A program made the position numbers and the translations under genes. The notes beneath the pieces were generated by a model. It saw nothing but the letters and a program-made list of their open reading frames with translations. It made no database searches and had not been told where the DNA came from. Shown piece by piece: positions 36,831 to 44,725 of a DNA stretch of 64,000 bases (its first letter is position 1; every line of letters begins with the position of its first letter). Location: contig NZ_HF952039.1 in the NCBI RefSeq assembly GCF_000430995.1, forward strand, positions 83,454-147,453. The letters are read 5' to 3'. Source of the DNA: Thermobrachium celere DSM 8682 (GTDB lineage: Bacteria > Bacillota > Clostridia > Clostridiales > Caloramatoraceae).

Positions 36831-36859
36831 ATTATACCTCTTTTGCAAACGTTTGTCCA
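36831..36859 (-). promoter_or_regulatory. malE: malE promoter with overlapping operator
   Basis: On the minus strand, TGGACA (36859-36854), exactly 17 bases, TATAAT (36836-36831). The spacer contains ACAAACGTTTGC (36856-36845), a LacI-family palindrome with a central CG. The layout is that of a repressed sugar-inducible promoter. Confidence 0.8.
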
Positions 36860-37049
36860 TACTTTTTCTGAAAATTTTAAAATATAATTTATTACAAAAT
36901 ATTTAATTTCATTGTTGTATTTGTTTCAATTTTGTATAAACCTGAATCTATTTATCATAAAAATATAATTTTTACCTTTTTATAGTTTTTAATGAACTAT
37001 TTATATAGTATAATCATCATTGTTAATTTATTATTGAAAGGGGAATTTT

Positions 37050-38456
37050 ATGAATTGGTTTTCTAGATTTTTAAATGTTGCTTTAAAAATTTTGTTTTTA
37101 CCTATAATTTTTTCTAACCTTAAGTATACATATAGGCATTTAAGATACTTTAAAAGCCTTGATATATATCTAGTTTTGTTCTTCATTACAGCTTTATTAA
37201 TGTTTACATATCTGTTAAAAAGGAATATTAATGAGAAGATACTGTTAATTATAATAATTCTATTTGGTGCTGCATTAAGACTATTTTGGGTTATAACACT
37301 TGATAACAGGCCTGTTTCTGATTTTGCTGGAATGTTCATAAGAAGTAGACTTTTTCTTAATGGTGTCTACTACATGTTTCAAAATAAAAACTACTATGCA
37401 CGCTATCCCCATATGACTATGACGGTTTTATACTTTGCACTAATTAGAAGCCTATTTGCAAATTCTCTCCTTGCTATAAAGGTTATTAATGCAATTTTAT
37501 CTACACTTAATATATTCTTTGTTTACCTTATTTCAAAGGAAACATTTAACTCTAAAAAAACTGCCCTCTACAGTTCATTTATAACAGCTACTTATCCAGC
37601 CTTTATTGGATATTCTGCTGTTTACTGCTCTGAAAATATTGCTATGCCCTTTTATCTATTTAGCATATATTTATTTATTCTTGTCATGAAAAATAAATCT
37701 AGTATAAACATTTTAATTTTAAGTGGGCTTGTACTTGGAATAGGACATATTTTTAGAATGGTTGCGGATGTTGTTATAATAGCTTATATAATGTATATTA
37801 TTATTTACTTTAATAAAAATATCTTTACAAAATCAAAATCAATAATTTTTATAGTATTAGCATTTTTAATCCCTATGGTTACTGCAAATACCATACTAAA
37901 AAAACTAGGAATTCTTCAATACAACCTATGGAGAGGATGTGAAACTAAATGGACAAGTGTTTTAAGGGGATCAAACCTTGAAACCTATGGAAGATGGAAT
38001 TTAGAGGATGCAAAATTTATAGCCTCCTTTGATGATGATAAAAAACTAGAAGAGGCAATAAAGCAAAAGGTTAAAGAAAGATATACAAAAACTCCTCTGC
38101 CTAAACTTTTAAATTTCTTCTATAACAAATATTCAAATCAATGGTCCTATGGAGACTTTGGTGGATTTTATTGGGCACAGGCAGATACTAAATCTTTAAT
38201 AGTTGATGTTTATCATAAGGGTATGTTGTATGTAAATCTGTATTATTTTATAATACTTTTATTAAGCTACGTAGGACTATTTAATAAGAAACAATATTTA
38301 GACAATCCATATATTAATCTTTTTTATATAATATTTTGTGGATATGGACTGCTTTATTTAATAACAGAATCCCAAAGTAGATATTCATATATTGTCTGCT
38401 GGTTATTTATATTTTTCGCATTAACTGTATTTAGAAGGGATGAAGTGTATGAATAA
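37050..38456 (+). CDS. GT39-like membrane glycosyltransferase (polyprenyl-phosphate-sugar dependent)
   Basis: 468 aa, about eleven membrane segments. After the second predicted helix it has RLFWVITLDNRPVSDFAGMF; an Asp-rich first external loop is typical of GT-C enzymes such as GT39/ArnT. A later loop YPHMTMTVLYFALIRSLF fits the same fold. These enzymes move a sugar from a polyprenyl phosphate carrier to a protein, lipid or wall glycan outside the membrane. It is the first gene of a five-gene rightward operon with UbiA, HAD and two SMR proteins, which suggests the donor is made by those genes. The acceptor is unknown. Confidence 0.8.
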   Translation: MNWFSRFLNVALKILFLPIIFSNLKYTYRHLRYFKSLDIYLVLFFITALLMFTYLLKRNINEKILLIIIILFGAALRLFWVITLDNRPVSDFAGMFIRSRLFLNGVYYMFQNKNYYARYPHMTMTVLYFALIRSLFANSLLAIKVINAILSTLNIFFVYLISKETFNSKKTALYSSFITATYPAFIGYSAVYCSENIAMPFYLFSIYLFILVMKNKSSINILILSGLVLGIGHIFRMVADVVIIAYIMYIIIYFNKNIFTKSKSIIFIVLAFLIPMVTANTILKKLGILQYNLWRGCETKWTSVLRGSNLETYGRWNLEDAKFIASFDDDKKLEEAIKQKVKERYTKTPLPKLLNFFYNKYSNQWSYGDFGGFYWAQADTKSLIVDVYHKGMLYVNLYYFIILLLSYVGLFNKKQYLDNPYINLFYIIFCGYGLLYLITESQSRYSYIVCWLFIFFALTVFRRDEVYE

Positions 38457-39306
38457 ATACATAGAACTTATGCGTCCAAAACAATGGATAAAAAACTTCT
38501 TTGTATTTGGTGCTATTATTTTCTCTAAAAAGTTTTTAGAAATAGAAAGTTTAACAAAGGTTATTTTAGCCTTCTTATCTTTCTGTCTTATATCTTCAGC
38601 TGTGTATATTATGAATGATATAAAGGATTTAGAACAGGACAAGGTGCATCCTAAAAAGAAACACAGACCTATTGCAAGTGGAAAAGTTTCAATTAGAAAT
38701 GCAATAATTGAGATGATTTTATTAATTATAATCTCTCTATCTACAGCCTTCTATTTAAATAAATTTCTACTTATTATATTACTTATATACTTTATCAATA
38801 ATGTAATCTATACATTTAAAGTAAAACACATTGTTCTTCTAGATGTTATATCTATTGCAATAGGATTTATATTAAGGGTTATTGCAGGTGGAGTTGTTAT
38901 AAATGTTGAGCTGTCTGTTTGGATAATACTTTGTACTCTGTTTATTTCTCTATTCTTAGGTTTTGAAAAAAGAAAAAATGAACTTAAATGCTTAGAGAAT
39001 GATGCAACAAAACACAGAAGAATATTAGATGACTATTCAATCAAGTTCTTAGACGATATTTCAAACATTGTATGTGGATGTACTATAATCTTTTATTCTC
39101 TATATACATTCTTTGCATACAGCCACAAGTATATGATGATAACTAATATATTTGTAATATATGGACTTTTTAGATATAAATACCTAACAGAAATAAAGGA
39201 CTTAGGAGGAAGTCCAACTGAAGCTGTTCTTACAGATAAGGGAATTATAATAGATGTTATATTATGGGGAATTTGTAGTAGCATAATAATTTTGCTTACT
39301 AAATAA
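38440..39306 (+). CDS. UbiA-family polyprenyl-phosphate phosphoribosyltransferase (DPPR synthase-like)
   Basis: 288 aa, seven to nine membrane helices. The first Asp-rich motif is NDIKDLEQDKVHPKKKHRPIASG (about 64-86), which matches the decaprenyl-phosphate phosphoribosyltransferase branch of UbiA rather than quinone or haem enzymes. The N-terminal RPKQWIKNFFVFG is also typical of that branch. Expected reaction: PRPP plus polyprenyl phosphate gives polyprenyl-phosphoryl-5-phosphoribose. It overlaps the preceding gene by 17 bases. An in-frame ATG at 38449 is an alternative start three residues later. Confidence 0.85.
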   Translation: MKCMNKYIELMRPKQWIKNFFVFGAIIFSKKFLEIESLTKVILAFLSFCLISSAVYIMNDIKDLEQDKVHPKKKHRPIASGKVSIRNAIIEMILLIIISLSTAFYLNKFLLIILLIYFINNVIYTFKVKHIVLLDVISIAIGFILRVIAGGVVINVELSVWIILCTLFISLFLGFEKRKNELKCLENDATKHRRILDDYSIKFLDDISNIVCGCTIIFYSLYTFFAYSHKYMMITNIFVIYGLFRYKYLTEIKDLGGSPTEAVLTDKGIIIDVILWGICSSIIILLTK

Positions 39307-39319
39307 AGGAGGTTATCTA

Positions 39320-39952
39320 TTGATTAAGAAAGTTGCAATATTTGATGTGGATAAAACAATAATAAACGGAGACTCTATGTTTATGCTACTTTTTTATACA
39401 ATAAAGAAAAAGCCTAAAGCTATAATTGGACTCCCAAGGCTATTTATTATGCTTGTACTTTATGCTCTAAATATAATAGATACTAAAAAGGCAAAGGAAG
39501 AGATGTTCTACGTAATAAATTATCTTAATGAGAAGGATCTTGAGGACTTTTTTAAAGAAAAAATATTAAAGCACACCTTTTTTGATGCTAAAGAGGAAAT
39601 TATAAAAAGAAAAAAAGAAGGATACACAGTAATACTAGTCTCAGCCTCTCCCGAATGTTATATTAAATACTTTAAAAAATACTTTGATGTTGACTTCGTG
39701 CTAGGGACAATTTTAAGAAAAACTCAAGAAGGATATACAAATATAATAGATGGTGAAAACTGCAAGGGAGAAGAAAAGGTTTTAAGGCTTAAAAAACTTT
39801 TAGAGATAGAAAATATAAATATAGATAGGGAAAATAGCCTATGCTTTTCTGATTCACTTTCAGACATGCCTTTATTTAATCTTGTGGAAAATAGGTTTTT
39901 GATAAACAATAATAAAAAACTCAATGGATTTAAAAATTTGAGGTGGAAGTAA
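39320..39952 (+). CDS. HAD-superfamily phosphatase (subfamily IB)
   Basis: 210 aa. HAD motifs: FDVDKT (nucleophile D9), VSASPE (motif II Ser, about 109) and FSDSLSDMPL (motif IV Asp pair, about 174-183). This is the SerB-like IB group. Placed between a DPPR synthase homologue and two SMR flippase-like genes, the natural guess is removal of the 5-phosphate from polyprenyl-phosphoryl-phosphoribose, the step assigned to a similar phosphatase in mycobacteria. A helical cap (about 30-75) with a hydrophobic stretch could approach the membrane. The start appears to be TTG at 39320 with AAAGGAGG upstream. Confidence 0.85.
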   Translation: MIKKVAIFDVDKTIINGDSMFMLLFYTIKKKPKAIIGLPRLFIMLVLYALNIIDTKKAKEEMFYVINYLNEKDLEDFFKEKILKHTFFDAKEEIIKRKKEGYTVILVSASPECYIKYFKKYFDVDFVLGTILRKTQEGYTNIIDGENCKGEEKVLRLKKLLEIENINIDRENSLCFSDSLSDMPLFNLVENRFLINNNKKLNGFKNLRWK

Positions 39953-40287
39953 TGAAAAAGACTTTTAACAAAGGAATAATACTTATGATTGTATCTGCCT
40001 TTTTAACTGCAAATGGACAGCTCTTTTGGAAGTTTTCTCAAACTAATGGCAAACTTATGAACATTTTTATTGGATTTTTACTATATGGATTTGGTGCTCT
40101 TTTTATGATTTTTGCCTTTAAAAATGGAGAGCTTTCTGTCCTATACCCTCTAATGTGCATCTCTTATATTTTTGCCTTAATTAATGGATATGTTTTTTTA
40201 GGGGAAACAATATCTATTTATAACTTAATAGGTATTTTAATTATTATTTTAGGAGTTACACTACTTGGAAAGGAAAGTAAGTTATGA
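39952..40287 (+). CDS. SMR-family four-helix membrane protein, first of a pair
   Basis: 111 aa from the ATG at 39952, which overlaps the HAD stop (TAATG) and has GAGGTG six bases upstream. Four membrane helices; the last ends IIILGVTLLGKE. The membrane-embedded Glu of drug-exporting SMR proteins is absent from helix 1 (SAFLTANGQLFWKF), as in ArnE/ArnF. Those two form a heterodimer that flips undecaprenyl-phosphate-aminoarabinose. The tandem pair here fits a flippase for a lipid-linked pentose. Confidence 0.8.
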   Translation: MKKTFNKGIILMIVSAFLTANGQLFWKFSQTNGKLMNIFIGFLLYGFGALFMIFAFKNGELSVLYPLMCISYIFALINGYVFLGETISIYNLIGILIIILGVTLLGKESKL

Positions 40288-40619
40288 GTTTAAAGACATT
40301 TTCTATTCTTATTCTTATGACGCTTTGTGGTTCACTTGGAGGATATTTTTTAAAAAGAGCCTCTTCTAATTTAGACTCTTTTAGAACTCTAATTTTAAAT
40401 AAATTTATATACATAGGCGGACTTTTCTACTGCCTTGGTGCAATTTTAAATATAATCCTTTTAAAATACATACCATATAGCCTTGTACTTCCATTAAATT
40501 CAATAACATATATATGGACTCTACTTCTTGGATATTTTCTTTTAGGAGAGAGGATAGGAAAATATAAGCTACTTGGGATATTATGTATTATTATTGGAGT
40601 TGTATTCTTAACAAAATAA
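40284..40619 (+). CDS. SMR-family four-helix membrane protein, second of a pair
   Basis: 111 aa. Overlaps the preceding gene by 4 bases (ATGA), so the two are probably made in equal amounts. Helix 1 is ILILMTLCGSLGGYFLKRASS, and the conserved end YKLLGILCIIIGVVFLTK parallels its partner. With the upstream gene it is best explained as an ArnE/ArnF-like heterodimer. Last gene of the operon, followed by a terminator. Confidence 0.8.
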   Translation: MSLKTFSILILMTLCGSLGGYFLKRASSNLDSFRTLILNKFIYIGGLFYCLGAILNIILLKYIPYSLVLPLNSITYIWTLLLGYFLLGERIGKYKLLGILCIIIGVVFLTK

Positions 40620-40647
40620 GGCTACAGAATTATTCTCTGCAGCCTTA
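40617..40647. terminator. Shared convergent terminator
   Basis: AAGGCTACAGA / TCTGCAGCCTT stem (one mismatch) with T-run, between the convergent SMR and GT2 genes. Confidence 0.75.
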
Positions 40648-42069
40648 TTTTTGACTCTGAAAGCTCCTTCTTTTTATCTTGCCCCAGCTGTGTTTCATCT
40701 TCCTAAATTTAACAATACCTTCAATTCTATAGAGAGTTGTAAGCTGTCTGTATCCAAAGTTTTCAAGTATTCCATATATACTTAGTTTAATTAGCTGTTT
40801 TAAAGTAGGATACTTGTTAAAAGTATATTCCTCAAGCAGTATTGCACCTAATGAAAGTAGTATTCCGTAAAGAATGGATGCTGCAAAGAATAGAATGAAA
40901 TACTTTAAGTTTAAAAGTCCAAACATATATGCAAGGGGTATCATTATATATCCTAATATCTCAATTATTGGACCTATCATCTCAAACAGCCAAAAGTAAG
41001 GAACTGCAATAAGACCAATCTGCTTATACCTTGGATTAAAGAACATCCTTTTATGTTTAAAAAGGCTGTCCATAAGGCCTATTTGCCATCTTCTTCTTTG
41101 GGACCTTAAATCCTTTAATGTCTCTGGTGCCTGTGTCCAGCATACAGGGTCTGGAACAAACTTAATTCTATAGGGCCTTTTATTTCTCAGGAAATATTCA
41201 TGCATCTTAACTACAAGCTCCATATCTTCTCCAATTGTATTTTTTGCATATCCACCAACCTCTATTGCTGCATCCTTTTTAAAGGCTCCAAAGGCTCCTG
41301 ATACTATAAGTAGGGAATTTAGTGCATCCCATCCTACCCTTCCTGTTAAAAAGGCCCTTAGATACTCTACAATTTGAAACATAGCTATCCTACTTTTTGG
41401 AAGGCCAATATTAACAACCCTTCCTCTTTTAATAACTGAACCATTTGCTATTCTAACTATTCCACCAACTGCAACCGTCTTTTTGTTTTCTATAAAGGGC
41501 ATAACTACTCTAACTAAAGAATCGCTCTCAAGTATAGAGTCTGCATCTATTGATGTTATTATAGGGTAGTTTGACACATTTATCCCTGCATTTAATGCGT
41601 CGGCTTTTCCTCCATTTTCTTTGTCTACTAAAATAAGGTTTGGAATATCTATATTTTTGTAAATACCCTTTATTTTATTTGTTTTAAGTCTATACCTTAC
41701 TGGCTGATTTACCTCCTTTAATTCAAATTCCTCTATAACCTTATTTAATGTATTATCCTTTGAACCATCATTTATAACTATAACTTCAAACTTAGGGTAA
41801 TTAAGTGAAATAAGTGACTTTATATTATCAACTATAGTTTCTTCTTCGTTATAGGCTGGAACTAAAATGGATATAGGAATCATATTATCTGAGGTTATAT
41901 ATTTTTTATAATCTGAATACCTAATCTTTCTTATATAATCACTTAAATTAAATGCCGCAAGTATAAGCTGCAGAAAATATATGAAATTTATTAATAATAC
42001 ATAATAGATTATAAAATAGTTAAACTTTATAACAATTTCCTTCAATAGCGGTGTATTCATAACTCTCAC
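40645..42069 (-). CDS. Processive family 2 glycosyltransferase (exopolysaccharide synthase-like)
   Basis: 474 aa. An N-terminal helix (about 15-38), then a cytosolic GT2 domain with PAYNEEETI (about 71-79), INDGSKDN, IDADS (about 176), EDMELVVKM (about 279) and the QRRRWQIG motif (Q-x-x-R-W) of processive synthases, then three C-terminal helices. This is the BcsA/PgaC/HasA arrangement, polymerising and exporting a polysaccharide. No PilZ domain is present. It is the last gene of a four-gene overlapping operon with a HEAT protein, a REC-GGDEF-REC protein and a glycosidase. Confidence 0.9.
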   Translation of the reverse strand: MRVMNTPLLKEIVIKFNYFIIYYVLLINFIYFLQLILAAFNLSDYIRKIRYSDYKKYITSDNMIPISILVPAYNEEETIVDNIKSLISLNYPKFEVIVINDGSKDNTLNKVIEEFELKEVNQPVRYRLKTNKIKGIYKNIDIPNLILVDKENGGKADALNAGINVSNYPIITSIDADSILESDSLVRVVMPFIENKKTVAVGGIVRIANGSVIKRGRVVNIGLPKSRIAMFQIVEYLRAFLTGRVGWDALNSLLIVSGAFGAFKKDAAIEVGGYAKNTIGEDMELVVKMHEYFLRNKRPYRIKFVPDPVCWTQAPETLKDLRSQRRRWQIGLMDSLFKHKRMFFNPRYKQIGLIAVPYFWLFEMIGPIIEILGYIMIPLAYMFGLLNLKYFILFFAASILYGILLSLGAILLEEYTFNKYPTLKQLIKLSIYGILENFGYRQLTTLYRIEGIVKFRKMKHSWGKIKRRSFQSQK

Positions 42070-43223
42070 CTATCTTTTTCTTCAATATATTTTTTAATAA
42101 CTTCGCTCAGCTTAGGTGTTCTTTTATTATTCATATCATACTTTAAAACCTTATCCCAACCATAGCTTGTCTCTAAGACTGATACAACTATATCCTTCGC
42201 AAATCTATCTTCACCTTCTAATACATCATATACAAGCTCAATTCCGCCTTCAATTGAGATAAGTGAGTTTGCTGCATTATATCTAACATACCATTCTCTA
42301 TCAGACAAGGCCTTAACAAGTGGTATTAGTGCTCTATTATCCTGCAGCTGTCCTAATACCTTTGATGCAATTGCCCTAACTTCCCAAGATTCATCATTTA
42401 AAAGTTCTATTATCTGAGCTACATATCTATTGTCCCCCATGTTACCTAAAGCCTTTAATGCAGCTATTTTCTTTTCCTTATTTTCATCTGCTAAAAATAT
42501 TGCAATTTCATCTGCTAAAAGTATGTTTTTATAATTGCCAGCTGATTTTATAAATATAGATGAAATAAACTCATCCTCTAAATACATTAAATTTCTATAT
42601 ACATATATTTTATCTCCCTCAAAACTATCTGCTATCTCAATCAAACTTCTCTCACTTAATGGAATGGTTTTTGAAAGCTTTTTAAAGGCTTCAACAAATG
42701 CCTCTTCATCTCCAATTTTTGATAGAGCCATTAAAACGTTGTATTTAACCTCAACAACCTCAATATCTATAAGCTCTAATAGTTTATCTAGTGCCTTTTT
42801 ACTTCTAATTTCACCTAAATTTTTGCAGGATAATGCCACTTTATGCATATCTTTACTATTTAGTTTTTCTAGTTCATAATCAACAAGACCTATATCCTCT
42901 GCAAGTTTTGTAAGCTTATCTGAAATGCTTCCTTTTAGATTTTCAAAGTAGAATAAAAATCTCTCTTCTACTATCTCCCTCTTTATTTTATCCTTCATAA
43001 AACTCTTTAAAACCTTAAGCTGAACATGTGTAACCTCATACTCGTCAAGTCTTGAGGCTATATCATCAAGATATCCTGAAACCTCTTTATACACCTTCTG
43101 CTTTTTTCTATTTTTATAGCCTTCATATAGCTTTTCTGCGATAAGATAAAAATAAAGAAGTATAATAATTATTGAAAATATTAATATTGAGTATAAAACA
43201 ATTAACTCCATACAAATCACCAC
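42066..43223 (-). CDS. Membrane-anchored HEAT-repeat protein
   Basis: 385 aa. One N-terminal membrane helix (about 8-30), then a basic helical segment and tandem HEAT/PBS-like repeats, clearest at AALKALGNMGDNRYVAQIIE, WEVRAIASKVLGQLQDNRAL and WYVRYNAANSLISIEGGI. HEAT solenoids are protein-binding scaffolds. Lying between a cyclase-like regulator and the synthase, and overlapping both (ATGA-type junctions), it probably connects or stabilises the synthase complex at the membrane. Confidence 0.85.
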   Translation of the reverse strand: MVICMELIVLYSILIFSIIIILLYFYLIAEKLYEGYKNRKKQKVYKEVSGYLDDIASRLDEYEVTHVQLKVLKSFMKDKIKREIVEERFLFYFENLKGSISDKLTKLAEDIGLVDYELEKLNSKDMHKVALSCKNLGEIRSKKALDKLLELIDIEVVEVKYNVLMALSKIGDEEAFVEAFKKLSKTIPLSERSLIEIADSFEGDKIYVYRNLMYLEDEFISSIFIKSAGNYKNILLADEIAIFLADENKEKKIAALKALGNMGDNRYVAQIIELLNDESWEVRAIASKVLGQLQDNRALIPLVKALSDREWYVRYNAANSLISIEGGIELVYDVLEGEDRFAKDIVVSVLETSYGWDKVLKYDMNNKRTPKLSEVIKKYIEEKDR

Positions 43224-44725
43224 TAATCTAATAACTTTTTAATTCTGCTGTCTAGTTCAACCGGTGAAAATGGTTTAACAACATAATCATCTGCCCCAAG
43301 ATCAAGTGTCCTTTTTATATATTCTTCATTCTTTTGAGATGATAAAACTATTATTGGGATATCATCATTCTTCTCTCTTATTTTCCTTATAAGCTCATCT
43401 CCATTCATAAGTTTTAGGTAGTAGTCGGTCACTACTAGATCTATTTTATTATCCTTTAATATCTCTAGTGCCTCTAATCCATCGGATGCAGTAAATACAT
43501 TGTAGCCTTTGTTTTTGTACCTTGATTTTAATATAGATAGAATTATTCTATCATCATCAACAAATAGAATATTTATGGTGTTATTTTTCTTAACTGAATC
43601 TACATCAACAACTACTCTTCCTCTACCTTCCATTTTAGCTACTGCAAGGGCTCCCCTTGCCCTTACTAAAATGTCCTTATACTCTGCGTTTTCCTTTGAT
43701 ATAGAAGATATTCCTGCTGAAAAGCTTATTTTTTGCCCCATCTCCTCTCCATACTTCTCTGCAAATATAAGTACCTGCTCTGCTACATTCTTAACCCATT
43801 TAACATCTCTATCGTAGAATATAAATGCAAATTCATCTCCTGACATTCTGTAGGCTATATCAACCTTTGTTGTATATTTCTTAAACTCCGATACCACCTT
43901 GTTTATTATTCTATTGCCAAAGGATATACCTAGCCTTTTGTTAACCTCTCCCATAAAATCAAAGTCTATTAAAAGCAATGTGCCCTCTTTTTCTTCCTTC
44001 TGTGCCTTAATTAAAAGCGAAGATGCAAGTGCTTCCCCCTGTTTTCTTGTATAAAGCCCTGTTGCAATATCGTATACTGTATTCTTTAGGCATTTTGAAC
44101 TTAAGTTTATTAAATTTAAAAGTTTTAGATATACCTCTTCTACATCAAAATCATAGTTTATATAGTCTATAACACCTAATTTTAAGCATTCAATCTTTGC
44201 ATTATAATCGGCATCTGAAATGACTACTATTGGCATTTGATCTAGTATTTTTTCTTCTCTTATACTATTTAAGATAGTTACTGCATTTATGTTTTTGTTA
44301 TTTTGAATTATAACGGCATTAGGATTATATGATAGTATAGCATCAACTGCATCTCCCTTAGAAACAATAACCTCAACATTGTTTTCTTTTAGCTTTTTAA
44401 TTAACCCATTTAAAACATCATCGCTGTCTGGGAATATTAAAACCCTATTTTTTTCAACAATTTTCTGTTCAATAATATTTTTAACTTTGATTAGCTTTTC
44501 TATATACTTTTCATCTTCATTATCCTTTTCAAAGCTGTCCTCAATATCCTTTAACTCAAGAACTACATCCTCTATATTGTTTTCCTTTGATATAGTATAT
44601 AACTTCTTTAATACACCCTTTACAATACTCATGTACGCTTTATCTTTATTTTTAACTTCAATTAGATCATTTATGGTGTTTAGTATTTCTTGTATTACTA
44701 AATCCATATGAGCCATATTACTCAC
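43223..44725 (-). CDS. REC-GGDEF-REC signalling protein with non-canonical sites
   Basis: 500 aa. Helical N-terminus (about 1-95), then a REC-like domain (about 96-210) in which the phosphoacceptor position reads AVIIQNN, so it is degenerate. A GGDEF domain (about 218-375) follows, with YRMSGDEF at the active site (SGDEF instead of GGDEF) and TKVD where the RxxD inhibitory site should be. A C-terminal REC domain (about 385-500) looks functional: FVDDD, phosphoacceptor in VVTDYY, VLSS and VKPFSP. SGDEF cyclases can be active, but activity is uncertain; it may be a receptor. Its place before the HEAT and synthase genes suggests control of polysaccharide production. Confidence 0.9.
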   Translation of the reverse strand: MSNMAHMDLVIQEILNTINDLIEVKNKDKAYMSIVKGVLKKLYTISKENNIEDVVLELKDIEDSFEKDNEDEKYIEKLIKVKNIIEQKIVEKNRVLIFPDSDDVLNGLIKKLKENNVEVIVSKGDAVDAILSYNPNAVIIQNNKNINAVTILNSIREEKILDQMPIVVISDADYNAKIECLKLGVIDYINYDFDVEEVYLKLLNLINLSSKCLKNTVYDIATGLYTRKQGEALASSLLIKAQKEEKEGTLLLIDFDFMGEVNKRLGISFGNRIINKVVSEFKKYTTKVDIAYRMSGDEFAFIFYDRDVKWVKNVAEQVLIFAEKYGEEMGQKISFSAGISSISKENAEYKDILVRARGALAVAKMEGRGRVVVDVDSVKKNNTINILFVDDDRIILSILKSRYKNKGYNVFTASDGLEALEILKDNKIDLVVTDYYLKLMNGDELIRKIREKNDDIPIIVLSSQKNEEYIKRTLDLGADDYVVKPFSPVELDSRIKKLLD

